Below are positions 9,067 to 18,165 of a stretch of DNA of 64,000 nt, in pieces. The stretch lies in the NCBI RefSeq assembly GCF_001315105.1, contig NZ_BAZR01000021.1, positions 1-64,000 of the forward strand. Direction: 5' to 3'. Source of the stretch: Paenibacillus sp. JCM 10914 (GTDB taxonomy: Bacteria > Bacillota > Bacilli > Paenibacillales > Paenibacillaceae). Every line of letters starts with the position of its first letter. Within the stretch, counting starts at the first letter, position 1. The translations under genes were made by a program, and so were the position numbers. The notes beneath the pieces are model-generated. The model worked only from the letters and a program-made list of their open reading frames with translations. It did no database searches and had not been told where the DNA came from.

Positions 9067-10916
9067 TTGGAACTTCAAGTAAGTAACAGTCCGTTTAATC
9101 AAGAGCAGGTGGAGTTGTTAAACCGCCTGTTGCCAACACTGACGGAATCGCAGCGAACTTGGCTCAGTGGATTCATTACAGCAATGCAAGCTACGGCAGC
9201 AGCCTCTGCGATTGCTACAGCTCCTATCGGCGATGTGTCACGGTCTGGGAGCGTAGCTGCACCAGCACCCGTGAGCTCCGCACCGAAAGAAATCACGATA
9301 TTATTTGGATCGCAAACAGGGAATGGTCACGGTCTGGCCAAGAAATTATCTAAGAAATTAGAAGAAACCGGGGCCCTCGTCACCTTATCCTCCATGAGTG
9401 ACTTTAAGCCGAATAATCTGAAGAAACTTCAGAATCTGCTGATTATTGTAAGTACGCATGGTGAGGGAGAGCCTCCGGATAACGCGATTCCGTTCTATGA
9501 GTTTTTGCATAGCAAACGGGCACCGAAGGTAGAAACGTTGCAATATTCCGTACTGGCGCTGGGGGACACCTCGTATGAGTTCTTTTGTCAGACCGGCAAG
9601 GATTTTGACAAACGTCTTGAGGAATTAGGTGGTACGCGTCTTTCACCTAGAGTCGATTGTGATGTGGATTTTGATGAGGCGGCTGCCGAGTGGATGAATG
9701 AAGTTCTCACATCCTTGAGCGGAAGTGGAACTGGATCATCCGCAGTAGAAGAAGTAAGCGCGGTTGCCTTGAGCAGTAGTACGGAATCGGAATATTCGCG
9801 TAGCAATCCGTTTCGAGCCGAGGTTCTGGAGAACCTCAATCTGAACGGTCGAGGATCAGACCGGGAAACGCGTCATATCGAGATATCGTTGGAGGGTTCC
9901 AATCTGCAATATCAACCAGGCGATAGCTTGGGATCTATCCGGAGAACCACCCGGGATTAGTAGATGAGTTCATATCGGAGATGTCGTGGAGTTCGGACGA
10001 TACCGTTTTGGTGAATAAGAGCGGAGAGGCTCGTTCGTTGCGTGACGCTTTGCTGCGACATTTTGAGATTACCGTGCTGACCAAGCCGTTGGTTGAACAA
10101 ATTGCGAAGCTTACTGGTAATCAAGGACTTCAAGAATTGTTGGCACCAGGCCGCGAACAGGATTTTAGAGATTATATAACAGAGCGGGATCTGCTGGATT
10201 TGGTTCGTGACTATGGATTGCAGAACGTAAGTGCGGCTGAATTCGTCTCGATACTCCGCAAAATCCCGGGTCGCCTGTATTCGATATCCAGCAGTCCGAG
10301 CGCATTTCCGGATGAAGTTCATATTACGGCAAGGACGGTCAGATATGATGCACATGGAAGAAACCGTAATGGTGTATGTACGGTACAATTGGCAGAGCGT
10401 ATAGCAGCTGGAGACACTTTGCCAGTCTATATCCAGCACAATTCGAACTTCAAGTTGCCTGAGGATCCGAACACGGCTATCATCATGATCGGTCCCGGTA
10501 CGGGAGTAGCTCCATTCAGGGCCTTCCTTGGGGAGCGAGAGGAGACTGGAGCTGAGGGGCAATCCTGGCTATTCTACGGTGATCAGCACTTCTCTACGGA
10601 CTTCTTGTATCAAATCGAGTGGCAGCGCTGGCTCAAGGATGGCGTGCTGACGCAGATGGATGTAGCTTTCTCCCGTGACACCGATCAAAAAGTATATGTA
10701 CAGCATCGGATGCTGGAAAAGAGCAAGGAGCTGTATCAATGGCTCCAGGACGGGGCGCACGTCTACGTGTGCGGCGATGAGAAGAAGATGGCACATGATG
10801 TGCATTCGGCTCTGGGAGCCATTCTTGAACAGGAGGGCGGCTTAAGCCCAGAAGAAGCTGCAGAGTATCTAACTTTAATGCTGCAACAGAAACGTTACCA
10901 ACGGGACGTGTATTAA
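9067..10916 (+). CDS. cysJ: Assimilatory sulfite reductase (NADPH) flavoprotein subunit CysJ (one frameshift)
   Basis: CysJ passes electrons from NADPH through FAD and FMN to the CysI hemoprotein for reduction of sulfite to sulfide. The FMN flavodoxin domain is seen at residues 75-215 (ILFGSQTGNGHGLAKKL, STHGEGEPPDNA, ALGDTSYEFFCQTGKDFD). The FAD domain follows, then the NADPH domain with MIGPGTGVAPFRAFLGE and the family-typical end YQRDVY. The frame breaks near 9930: GATAGCTTGGGATCTAT lacks one base for the expected DSLGIYPEN. Corrected length is 616 residues, normal for CysJ. The start is a TTG preceded by GAGGTGG. The gene lies 44 bp before cysI. Given the intact flanks, the break is probably not biological. 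Confidence 0.93.
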
Positions 10917-10960
10917 GCTGCAATCGGACTACCCGAAGGTTACGAGAGGAGAACAGGGAT

Positions 10961-12685
10961 ATGTCGGATAACAATTTGCTATCACCGAATAGTGCACCGC
11001 ACAGCGATGTTGAAGATATTAAGAGACGAAGTAACTATCTGCGTGGCAGTCTGACGGAGACGCTGGAAGATCGAATCACGGGTTCGATTCCAGAAGATGA
11101 TAACCGGTTGATGAAGTTCCACGGAAGTTATATGCAGGATGACCGAGACCTGCGTAATGAACGGCATAAGCAAAAGCTGGAACCTGCCTTTCAGTTCATG
11201 CTTCGAGTTCGGGCAGCAGGCGGCGTTGTCACGCCGGAACAGTGGTTGATGATGGACCGTGTTGCACAGCAATATGCGAATGGAACGATCCGCTTGACGA
11301 CGCGTCAATCCTTCCAACTCCATGGCGTTTTGAAATGGAACCTCAAGAGCACGATTCAGGAGGTTAACGAATCGCTATTAAGCACGCTGGCTGCTTGCGG
11401 CGACGTGAACCGCAACGTGATGCTGAACCCTAATCCGTATCAATCTGAGATTCATTCGGAAGTGTACGAGTGGGCGCGTAAGGTCAGTGATCACCTGGAC
11501 CCGCGTTCCCGCGCATATCATGAGATATGGCTCGATGGCGAGAAGGTAGTAGACAGTCGTGAGGAAGCGGAAGAACAAGAGCCGATTTATGGTCCAGTGT
11601 ACTTACCACGTAAATTCAAGATTGGTATGGCGATTCCTCCATCCAATGATGTCGACGTTTACTCACAAGACTTGGGTTACATCGCTATTGTTGAGGAAGG
11701 CAAGCTGGTCGGGTTTAATATTAGCGTGGGCGGTGGTATGGGGATGTCTCACGGCGATCCGCTGACCTATCCTCAGGTTGCAAAGGTAATCGGTTTCTGT
11801 AAACCTGAGCAAATCATTGATGTGGCTGAGAAAACGGTCATGATTCAACGTGATTATGGCGATCGGGCGGTGAGGAAGCATGCTCGTTTCAAATATACAA
11901 TCGATGATCGAGGTGTTGATTGGTTTATCGATGAACTGAACGCCCGTCTTGGATGGAATCTGGAAGAGTCACGTTCGTTCCATTTTGATGATAATGGTGA
12001 CCGTTACGGCTGGGTCAAGGGAACGAATGGTAAATGGCATTTTACTATGTTTATCCAGAGCGGCCGGGTAAAAGACGATGCCGACTACTTATTGATGACA
12101 GGTCTTCGCGAGATTGCCAAAATACACACTGGCGATTTCCGACTGACAGCAAATCAGAATCTCATCATATCCAATGTGACCAGCCATAAGAAGAAAAAAG
12201 TCGAGGAACTCATAAAACGATACGGACTTACTGACGGTATCCATTACTCTGCGCTTCGTAGGAACTCGATGGCCTGCGTATCATTGCCTACTTGCGGACT
12301 TGCGATGGCTGAATCAGAGCGTTATCTCCCAAGCTTGCTCGATAAGATCGAGCCGATGCTGGAAGAGAACGGCCTGCGTGAAGAGGATATCGTCATCCGG
12401 ATGACGGGATGCCCGAACGGATGCGCACGACCGATGCTCGCAGAAATCGCGTTTATTGGCAAGGCTCCAGGCAAGTACAACATGTACTTGGGCGGTGGTT
12501 TCTCTGGCAACCGATTGAACAAGTTGTTTAAGGAGAACATTGGTGAGCATGAAATTCTGGATTCGCTCCGTCCGATGATCTCTCGGTATGCAGCAGAGCG
12601 TGAGCAAGGCGAGCACTTTGGCGATTATGTTATTCGTGCAGGTTATGTAAAGGAAGTATTGGACGGACAGCAATTTCACGCATAA
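10961..12685 (+). CDS. cysI: Assimilatory sulfite reductase hemoprotein subunit CysI
   Basis: At 574 residues, this matches the usual CysI length. It reduces sulfite to sulfide with six electrons using coupled siroheme and a 4Fe-4S cluster. The cluster ligands are visible as CVSLPTC near residue 445 and GCPNGC near 485. The conserved segment TIRLTTRQSFQLHGV near 107 belongs to the sulfite/nitrite reductase ferredoxin-like half-domain that shapes the siroheme pocket. The start follows GAGAGGAG. It is the second gene of the cysJI operon, and a long stem-loop terminator follows. Confidence 0.96.
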   Translation: MSDNNLLSPNSAPHSDVEDIKRRSNYLRGSLTETLEDRITGSIPEDDNRLMKFHGSYMQDDRDLRNERHKQKLEPAFQFMLRVRAAGGVVTPEQWLMMDRVAQQYANGTIRLTTRQSFQLHGVLKWNLKSTIQEVNESLLSTLAACGDVNRNVMLNPNPYQSEIHSEVYEWARKVSDHLDPRSRAYHEIWLDGEKVVDSREEAEEQEPIYGPVYLPRKFKIGMAIPPSNDVDVYSQDLGYIAIVEEGKLVGFNISVGGGMGMSHGDPLTYPQVAKVIGFCKPEQIIDVAEKTVMIQRDYGDRAVRKHARFKYTIDDRGVDWFIDELNARLGWNLEESRSFHFDDNGDRYGWVKGTNGKWHFTMFIQSGRVKDDADYLLMTGLREIAKIHTGDFRLTANQNLIISNVTSHKKKKVEELIKRYGLTDGIHYSALRRNSMACVSLPTCGLAMAESERYLPSLLDKIEPMLEENGLREEDIVIRMTGCPNGCARPMLAEIAFIGKAPGKYNMYLGGGFSGNRLNKLFKENIGEHEILDSLRPMISRYAAEREQGEHFGDYVIRAGYVKEVLDGQQFHA

Positions 12686-12700
12686 TGCTATACACTTTCG

Positions 12701-12736
12701 AACCGGAGCTCTCCTTGAGGAGAGCTCCGGTTTTTT
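12701..12736 (+). terminator. Rho-independent terminator of cysJI
   Basis: AACCGGAGCTCTCC pairs perfectly with GGAGAGCTCCGGTT around TTGA, with six T residues. The T run abuts the -35 element of the next gene. Confidence 0.93.
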
Positions 12737-12737
12737 G

Positions 12738-12766
12738 TTGACGAAAGAGTAACCCACTGCTAAAAT
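12738..12766 (+). promoter_or_regulatory. Sigma-A promoter of the membrane-protein/TetR unit
   Basis: TTGACG at 12738 and TAAAAT at 12761 are separated by exactly 17 bp. The operator palindromes start 2 bp after the -10. Confidence 0.75.
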
Positions 12767-12767
12767 A

Positions 12768-12794
12768 TAACCATTGGTTAATAACCGTTGGTTA
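12768..12794 (+). promoter_or_regulatory. Tandem 13-bp palindromes (probable TetR-type operator)
   Basis: TAACCATTGGTTA (12768-12780) and TAACCGTTGGTTA (12782-12794) are two near-identical palindromes with centres 14 bp apart, sitting across the transcription start of the promoter. This is the layout of a repressor operator. The TetR-family gene encoded 0.8 kb downstream is the likely binder. Confidence 0.65.
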
Positions 12795-12819
12795 TAAATA
12801 TAGTGGAGAGGGTGACGAT

Positions 12820-13391
12820 ATGTTTGCAGGACATTTCGGATTGGCTGCAGGGGTAAAGGCTAAGGTGCCGGAGGTGCCGCTTTGGGCACTGATGCTTGGA
12901 ACGCAATTGCTTGACGTTGCGTTTGTTCCTTTATTGATTGCGGGAGTAGAAACGATAGACGATAAGCACGGTGGCGGTTATGGCGGTGCGATCATCCATG
13001 CCGATTATACGCATTCGCTGTTCGGTACCATGATCATTGCTCTTCTGGCAGGGCTTTTAGCCAGACGATTATGGGGCAAGCGGGCAGGTTTTACTATAGG
13101 AGCCGTCGTGTTCAGCCATTGGATTCTTGATCTGATCATGCACCGTGCGGATATGCCGCTTTTACCAGGCAATATAGGAGATTTGCCTTTACTTGGCCTT
13201 GGGGCGTGGGAGTACAAGAGCCTCTCGATCGGACTAGAAGTTGCACTGCTGGTTGTTGGATTCTCGATGTACTTATTTTCTATGCTAAAAGGACAGAAGG
13301 AAAGAACAGAAAATCTGCTTACCTTGCTTCGGGAGTGATGGGGCTCCTGCTGGCACTTTCACTTATTACTGACGTGATGGGACTTTTTTAA
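12820..13391 (+). CDS. Small integral membrane protein, YdjM/permease-like (one frameshift near the 3' end)
   Basis: About 190 residues after correction, with four or five predicted membrane helices and a conserved histidine-rich pattern: MFAGHFGLAAGVKAK, IHADYTHSLFGT, VVFSHWILDLIMHR. This His/Asp pattern is that of the LexA-regulated YdjM-like membrane hydrolase group, often labelled permease. The function is unknown. The frame ends at 13338, but the -1 frame continues directly with AYLASGVMGLLLALSLITDV, a plausible last helix ending at 13391. One base appears lost in the A/G-rich stretch 13290-13312. Transcription is probably controlled by the tandem palindromes upstream. A TetR gene follows. 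Confidence 0.75.
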
Positions 13392-13441
13392 ATCGAATAT
13401 TCAAAGATTGGCAAAGTCGTTAATCAGAGGGGGCTATGCAC

Positions 13442-13513
13442 ATGAGCTTTATTTTGTTTATGCTGCTCTTTACTGTCGTTTGCGGGTGGCTCGATGCCCG
13501 GTGCTCGAACTAA
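13442..13513 (+). CDS. Candidate 23-residue membrane microprotein
   Basis: ATG at 13442 is preceded by AGAGGGGG at a good distance and opens a 23-codon frame: a hydrophobic stretch (SFILFMLLFTVVCGWL) then DARCSN and a stop. It resembles a single-pass membrane peptide and lies between the permease-like gene and the TetR promoter, suggesting co-transcription with the former. There is no family evidence. Confidence 0.45.
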   Translation: MSFILFMLLFTVVCGWLDARCSN

Positions 13514-13522
13514 ACGCCGCAT

Positions 13523-13551
13523 TTGACACTTGAAACAACGGTAGTTACAAT
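13523..13551 (+). promoter_or_regulatory. Sigma-A promoter of the TetR gene
   Basis: TTGACA at 13523 and TACAAT at 13546 are separated by 17 bp, close to consensus and 27 bp before the start codon. Confidence 0.8.
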
Positions 13552-13577
13552 GTCCATAGTATCAAGGAGGGCTGCTT

Positions 13578-14207
13578 GTGACGACCAAACAGAAGCAAAA
13601 GTCGGAGGAAACGATAAAAAAAATCGTTGCGGCATCGGAAATACTTTTTGCAAGTAAGGGGTACGATTCTGTAACGATGCGAGAAATTGCCAAAGAGGCA
13701 GGCTGCTCGCACACGACGATTTATATTTACTTCAAGGACAAAGAAGCGCTGCTTACGCATCTTTCCATGCCACCGCTTCAAGCGCTCCTAGTTAAGATCG
13801 AGGCCCTGCTTGGAGAAGAATTTGATCCTGAGGATATACTGAAGGCTATCAGCCTGGAGTTTATCGTTTTTTGTCTAACCAATCGAAATACGTACAATCT
13901 TTTCATCGCGGTAAAGTCGGTGCAGGTTGACGACAAAAACACTGACATGGAGCTTAATCAATTGCGTAATCTGATGTTTGGTAAATTTACTGGGGCTTTA
14001 CAGGCTTGTCTAAAGTTGGGTTCGGATGATCAAAAGCTGCTAATGTACTCCCGAATTTTATTCTTCTCCCTTAATGGTATTGTCGCTACTTATACGAGTT
14101 CAGAGGAGTCGGTTGAACAGCTTATGAACCGACTTTCCCCTACTTTTGATGAAGCATTTGAAGTGATGCTTACGGGATTTAAACACAGAATTAGCATGAA
14201 TAAATAA
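13578..14207 (+). CDS. TetR/AcrR-family transcriptional regulator
   Basis: This protein of 209 residues has an N-terminal TetR helix-turn-helix (ILFASKGYDSVTMREIAKEAGCSHTTIYIYFKDKEALL, about residues 22-60) and a variable all-helical ligand domain. The start is GTG 13578, seven bases after a perfect AAGGAGG. It has its own strong promoter and a terminator. It likely represses the upstream membrane-protein unit through the tandem TAACCNTTGGTTA palindromes, and possibly the convergent MFS exporter; both links are inferred from position. Confidence 0.92.
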   Translation: MTTKQKQKSEETIKKIVAASEILFASKGYDSVTMREIAKEAGCSHTTIYIYFKDKEALLTHLSMPPLQALLVKIEALLGEEFDPEDILKAISLEFIVFCLTNRNTYNLFIAVKSVQVDDKNTDMELNQLRNLMFGKFTGALQACLKLGSDDQKLLMYSRILFFSLNGIVATYTSSEESVEQLMNRLSPTFDEAFEVMLTGFKHRISMNK

Positions 14208-14212
14208 GAGAT

Positions 14213-14247
14213 AAACGTCTAGCCGAAACTCGGATAGACGTTTTTTT
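14213..14247 (+). terminator. Rho-independent terminator of the TetR gene
   Basis: AAACGTCTA pairs with TAGACGTTT, with an inner CCGA/TCGG extension and a run of T residues. The convergent MFS gene ends 49 bp further on. Confidence 0.88.
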
Positions 14248-14295
14248 GTTAGTTTCAGCAGCCAACGTTGACAGATGTGCCTGGGATGCGTTCCA

Positions 14296-15501
14296 TCATC
14301 GCTCCAGGCTTCTAGTGGCATTCATGCTCTTTTTAAACAAAGGAATGAGCATGATTGTGCCAACCAGAAATAAGAGGGCGCTGGTTGAGAAGACAGCGAA
14401 CAAGGAATATTGATTTTTTAGTAATCCGCCTAGCGACATACCGATGACCATCATGCCCATGAAGATCGGCGTCAGGGCGCCGCTTACGCGTCCGATGTAA
14501 GGACCTTCCGTATTGGTCAGAATCAGCGTGTTGATCCCGATGTGTATGGTGGGATTGAAGAAACCATTGATCACTTGCAGCAGCAGTGTGAAAAAGATGC
14601 TCGTTGACCAGCCGATGCCCAGGTTGCCCAATGCACTGACGATTAGGCCAAGTGCCAGCAAGGATTGCGGCGATATTTTTTTGGCTAACACCATGGCAAC
14701 GGCGCCTCCAACAAGCATCGCAGTGCCGCTCGCTGTTAACAACCATTGCAGAAAAGATTTATCTTGCCCGAGATTCTCAATGGTGACAAACAGCATCATG
14801 GGTTGAATTAGCCCGACTGCAAGCCCGGCGGCGGCGAAGGTCATGCCCAGTGTTCGCAAAGTACGGTTATTCCAAACATAGCGAAGACCTTCCATCGCTT
14901 CTTGCAAGAGGTTCCGTTGTTCGGATCTGGATTGATTATGTTGATCTCTCGGCAGAAAGGACAGGGTCAGAGCGGAACCTAGGAATAATACGCCCGTTAC
15001 GATAAGGGATGCTTCAATGCCGAACGTCTGGTATACATATGCTCCTGCAATGGGGCCGATCACCATAAAGAAGGCGACTAAGGATTGAAACATGGCCATG
15101 ACGGATTGAAGCTGATCTTCCGGTACATGCTGTTTGAACAACTTCATCGCAGAAGGCTGTGAGAACTGAGACATTATGGCAGAAAAGAATGTAACGATCA
15201 GCAGCGCTTGCCAGGAGCCGTTATGAATAGCAATCAGTACGAGAAAGACGGAAACGGCCGACAATACATCCGCACGAACCATGGTTCGTTTGGGACGCCA
15301 GCGATCTGCGAATGTACCGCCTATAAAAGCGAACAGGAAGATGGGAGCATATTCGGCGACGGATATAAGTGAGACATACATGGGATTGTTATCTGTTAAG
15401 TCTGTCACATATAACAGAATCGCAAAGTTTCGGACCCAAATGCCAAGGTGCAAGAGAACACGTGACATGATGATTGTTCGGACATACAGGTTGTTAAGCA
15501 A
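14296..15501 (-). CDS. MFS transporter (multidrug/macrolide-type exporter)
   Basis: The 401-residue product has about 12 membrane helices. The cytoplasmic loop motif GGTFADRWRPKRTMVRAD after helix 2 is the MFS motif A, and the overall pattern resembles MefA/EntS-like exporters, which expel drugs or siderophores by proton antiport. The start I prefer is TTG (15501-15499), because AAAGGAGA stands nine bases before it. A longer frame reaching 15555 would place that ribosome site inside the coding region. It converges on the TetR gene. The substrate is unknown. Confidence 0.88.
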   Translation of the reverse strand: MLNNLYVRTIIMSRVLLHLGIWVRNFAILLYVTDLTDNNPMYVSLISVAEYAPIFLFAFIGGTFADRWRPKRTMVRADVLSAVSVFLVLIAIHNGSWQALLIVTFFSAIMSQFSQPSAMKLFKQHVPEDQLQSVMAMFQSLVAFFMVIGPIAGAYVYQTFGIEASLIVTGVLFLGSALTLSFLPRDQHNQSRSEQRNLLQEAMEGLRYVWNNRTLRTLGMTFAAAGLAVGLIQPMMLFVTIENLGQDKSFLQWLLTASGTAMLVGGAVAMVLAKKISPQSLLALGLIVSALGNLGIGWSTSIFFTLLLQVINGFFNPTIHIGINTLILTNTEGPYIGRVSGALTPIFMGMMVIGMSLGGLLKNQYSLFAVFSTSALLFLVGTIMLIPLFKKSMNATRSLER

Positions 15502-15958
15502 AACAATGATTCTCCTTTCGTAATCAGTGTGAACTGAAGGAAAGATGAAAAACAAACTAATTGTATATTAGTCTGTTTATACATAGACATAATAATATTA
15601 TATCTATAAATAATCAACAAAAATAAATTTTGTCTACTTATGCACACCAAAAAAGACACATCCCGCATGTATTCATAAGCGGGATATGCCTTTTACAGAT
15701 AAAATAAACTTCAACCGAAAAATACCAAATTACAAAATCATGAACTTTCGAGCGGCTAAGGATTCGAGATGAAAGAGAGATGCAAAGTTTACCCGCTTCA
15801 AAGCGCATCGTTTAGTGCCTTTTTCATGGGGCGAGTTTACCTATTTTCCTACGATTTAAGCGCTAAACCTTGTTCGTGCTACTTAATAGAGATATAATGG
15901 ACAAGGGTATTTATTGAATACCGGCTACAGATTCAATAATGAAAGTGAGCGGAAATGT
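15502..15958. other. Gap of about 450 bp without a gene
   Basis: This stretch holds the upstream region of the MFS gene, an AT-rich segment, an isolated stem (ATCCCGC 15660-15666 with GCGGGAT 15679-15685) flanked by A and T runs that could be a terminator remnant, and the yeeI promoter at 15870-15898. I see no convincing coding frame. Confidence 0.6.
15870..15898 (+). promoter_or_regulatory. Sigma-A promoter of yeeI
   Basis: TTGTTC at 15870 and a consensus TATAAT at 15893 are separated by 17 bp. Confidence 0.7.
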
Positions 15959-16678
15959 ATGGGCCGTAAATGGAATAATATTAAAGAGAAAAAAGCATCC
16001 AAAGATGCGAATACAAGTCGCGTCTACGCGAAGTTCGGTGTTGAGATTTATGTGGCAGCCAAGAAGGGCGAACCCGATCCAGAGTCGAACCGTGCGCTGA
16101 AAGTTGTGCTTGAACGCGCTAAAACATACAATGTGCCCAAAGCCATTATCGATCGAGCTATGGAAAAAGCCAAGGGCAGCGGGGACGAGAATTACGTGGA
16201 GCTTCGTTATGAAGGCTTTGGTCCGAATGGTTCCATGATCATTGTTGACGCCTTGACGAACAACGTGAACCGTACAGCCCCGGAAGTACGCTCTGCTTTT
16301 AACAAGAACGGCGGTAACATGGGCGTAAGTGGCTCGGTATCTTATATGTTCGATCCAACGGCAGTGTTCGGAGTTGAAGGTAAGACATCGGAAGAGGTCA
16401 TGGATTTGCTGCTTGAAGCTGATCTGGATGTGCGCGATATCCTGGAAGAGGATGACGCGGTCATCGTCTATGCAGAACCGGACCAGTTCCATGCCGTGCA
16501 GGAAGCATTCAAGGCGGCAGGCGTTACTGAGTTTACGGTATCCGAGTTGACGATGCTGGCACAGAATTTCGTTTCTTTGCCGGCAGACAGCCAAACACAA
16601 TTCGAGAAGCTGATTGATGCGCTGGAAGACCTGGAAGACGTACAACAAGTCTACCATAACGTAGAATTCGAAGAGTAG
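15959..16678 (+). CDS. yeeI: YebC/PmpR family protein YeeI (TACO1 family)
   Basis: The protein starts GRKWNNIKEKKASKDANTSR, characteristic of the YeeN/YeeI branch of the YebC family, and has 239 residues as usual. The three-domain fold is implied by KAIIDRAMEKAKG near residue 65, YEGFGPNGSMIIVDALTNN near 85 and the acidic C-terminus DALEDLEDVQQVYHNVEF. Family members have been described as transcriptional regulators and, for some, as factors that relieve ribosome stalling at proline runs. ATG 15959 fits the family N-terminus; the longer in-frame extension does not. The gene is monocistronic with its own promoter and terminator. Confidence 0.94.
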   Translation: MGRKWNNIKEKKASKDANTSRVYAKFGVEIYVAAKKGEPDPESNRALKVVLERAKTYNVPKAIIDRAMEKAKGSGDENYVELRYEGFGPNGSMIIVDALTNNVNRTAPEVRSAFNKNGGNMGVSGSVSYMFDPTAVFGVEGKTSEEVMDLLLEADLDVRDILEEDDAVIVYAEPDQFHAVQEAFKAAGVTEFTVSELTMLAQNFVSLPADSQTQFEKLIDALEDLEDVQQVYHNVEFEE

Positions 16679-16687
16679 AACATAGAT

Positions 16688-16725
16688 AAGGCATCCCATA
16701 CAATCTTATGGGATGCCTTATTTTT
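16688..16725. terminator. Bidirectional terminator between convergent genes
   Basis: AAGGCATCCCATA pairs perfectly with TATGGGATGCCTT (13 bp). It is followed by TATTTTTAT on the plus strand and lies between yeeI and the secreted repeat protein. Confidence 0.9.
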
Positions 16726-16736
16726 ATATATGGGGC

Positions 16737-17950
16737 TTATTCTTCGCTCTGCACAAGAATCACTTCTGCTGCTGTGATTGGCGGCAAAGATTTGGTCATA
16801 ACCGGTGAATGATAAGCAACAATCTTGGTACCTGGTTTCAGTTCAGCTTCGAATCCGAGTGGCGTGATTACCTGCGTATCCTCGGAGATGTTAAGGATGA
16901 CGTCATTATTTGTATTCTGATCCGAGCCTACGTTGATATAGAGTTGATCTTTGGTTGCGCGCTCAGTTGCTGTGATGGTACCTTCGATCTTAGGGGCGGA
17001 CACCTCGGATACAACAATCTTATCCGCATGAGTCTGGGCAGGATAGATCATCGTCATCACCTGGCCATAGAACGCTTCTACACGCACAGATTCCTTGAGG
17101 GCATCTGCTGTCAACGGTTTACCATCACCATCTACAATCTCCGTGTCTTTATCAACGGTGAGAATTACATAGTTCACGCCGCCAGTCTCTAGCGGTGAGC
17201 CGATAACGGTGACTTTGCCGTCTTCCACGTTCGTGACGATTCCTTCCGTGCCTGCAGGTACTTCATGCTCTGGCTCGCCAGCTTCGGTCTGAACTTGAAT
17301 GTAATTGGTTGTGGACTGTGGCGGCATACTCAGTGCAACGGCAGGGCCATAGAAGGATTTAATCGACATACCTACTTCCAGATCGCTGGATGCTAGAGTA
17401 GTGCCTTGTTGGTCCACGATTTTGATTTTTGGATCAAGGTGAAGAATGATGCTCTCATCATATCCTTCATAAATACTGGTTCCTTCAACAAGAATACCAC
17501 GTTCATTGATTTCACTGATTGTGCCTTCAATTCCCGTCATGTTGTAATCCATGGCAATCAGGTCAATGCTTGACCTTGGGCTGGCAGGCTCTTCGTGATG
17601 GCAGGACTATAGAAAGCCTTAACTGACTGGTTGTTATCCACGATCGATTGCAGTTCGACCTTATTTCCCTTGGCATCAATGATCTTCGTATCTTCTTGAA
17701 TTGCCAATCGGATCTCGCTTTGATCCGAGGCAGCCAACCCGCGGCCAGATACAGTAAGCCAAGTGCCGTGCTCATCGCTAACATAATTGCTAATTTGTCC
17801 CATGGTACCAGGTACCGACTTGACCTGGTGCTGGACGTTTCCTTGTCCCGTATGAGTAGAAGCAGGAGGGACGTCTTGGGCGCTTGCCATTGGCATCGCT
17901 ACCATCGCCATCAAGGCTGAAGTTGCTAGTACTTTGTAAATTTTGTTCAT
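16737..17950 (-). CDS. Secreted protein with four tandem beta-rich repeats (one frameshift)
   Basis: The N-terminus is a clear signal peptide (KIYKVLATSALMAMVAMPMASA, cleaved after ASA). After correction of one lost base near 17570 the protein has about 404 residues made of four repeats of about 85-100 residues. Each repeat opens with a Gly-x-Ile beta pattern, contains an IxxDTxIxDxxG segment and ends in a hallmark: VKAFYSPAITKSLPAQ, IKSFYGPAVALSMPPQ, VEAFYGQVMTMIYPAQ and IVAYHSPVMTKSLPPI. The frame break falls between repeats 1 and 2, where the expected Gln-Ala-Leu-Asp-Leu-Ile reads into a stop. I do not recognise a named family and no enzyme motif is visible; a cell-wall or extracellular binding role is plausible. 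GGAGGA precedes the ATG. Confidence 0.8.
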
Positions 17951-18122
17951 CGTTGTAGTCCTCCAATGTATAAATTATCCTATTCGAGTTAGGACGCAGT
18001 CGAAGTCACATTCAAATGGTAAAATGTACTTGCTGCTTCGTTATCATAGACGTGAGAGATATGTAAATGTTGCAGCAACCCACAAAAAAATCGGTAAGTC
18101 TATCCACTTTTCAATAGGACAA

Positions 18123-18152
18123 AGGCCACCTAGCTCGTGAGCCCGGTGGCCT
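18123..18152 (-). terminator. Probable terminator of the minus-strand ROK/MFS operon
   Basis: Read on the minus strand, AGGCCACC pairs with GGTGGCCT with an inner GAGCTA-type arm, followed by TTGTCC. The T run is weak. Confidence 0.6.
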
Positions 18153-18165
18153 GCTGTCACTTGTG

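Noticed and set aside
9957..10562. 201-codon minus-strand frame opposite cysJ
   Set aside because: It lies wholly antisense to the conserved FAD/NADPH domains and has no own ribosome site.
15854..15868. cre-like TTTAAGCGCTAAAC before yeeI
   Set aside because: Three mismatches to the cre consensus, including the conserved first G, and no reason for catabolite control of yeeI.
15911..16699. 262-codon minus-strand frame opposite yeeI
   Set aside because: It is a full antisense shadow of a clearly conserved gene and includes its terminator.
6610..18004. Shared 15-mer TAGGACGCAGTCGAA at 6610-6624 and 17990-18004, read on the minus strand as a CGTC-type ECF sigma -10
   Set aside because: A few 15-mer matches are expected by chance in a window of this size, no -35 consensus is seen, and the first copy points away from any gene.
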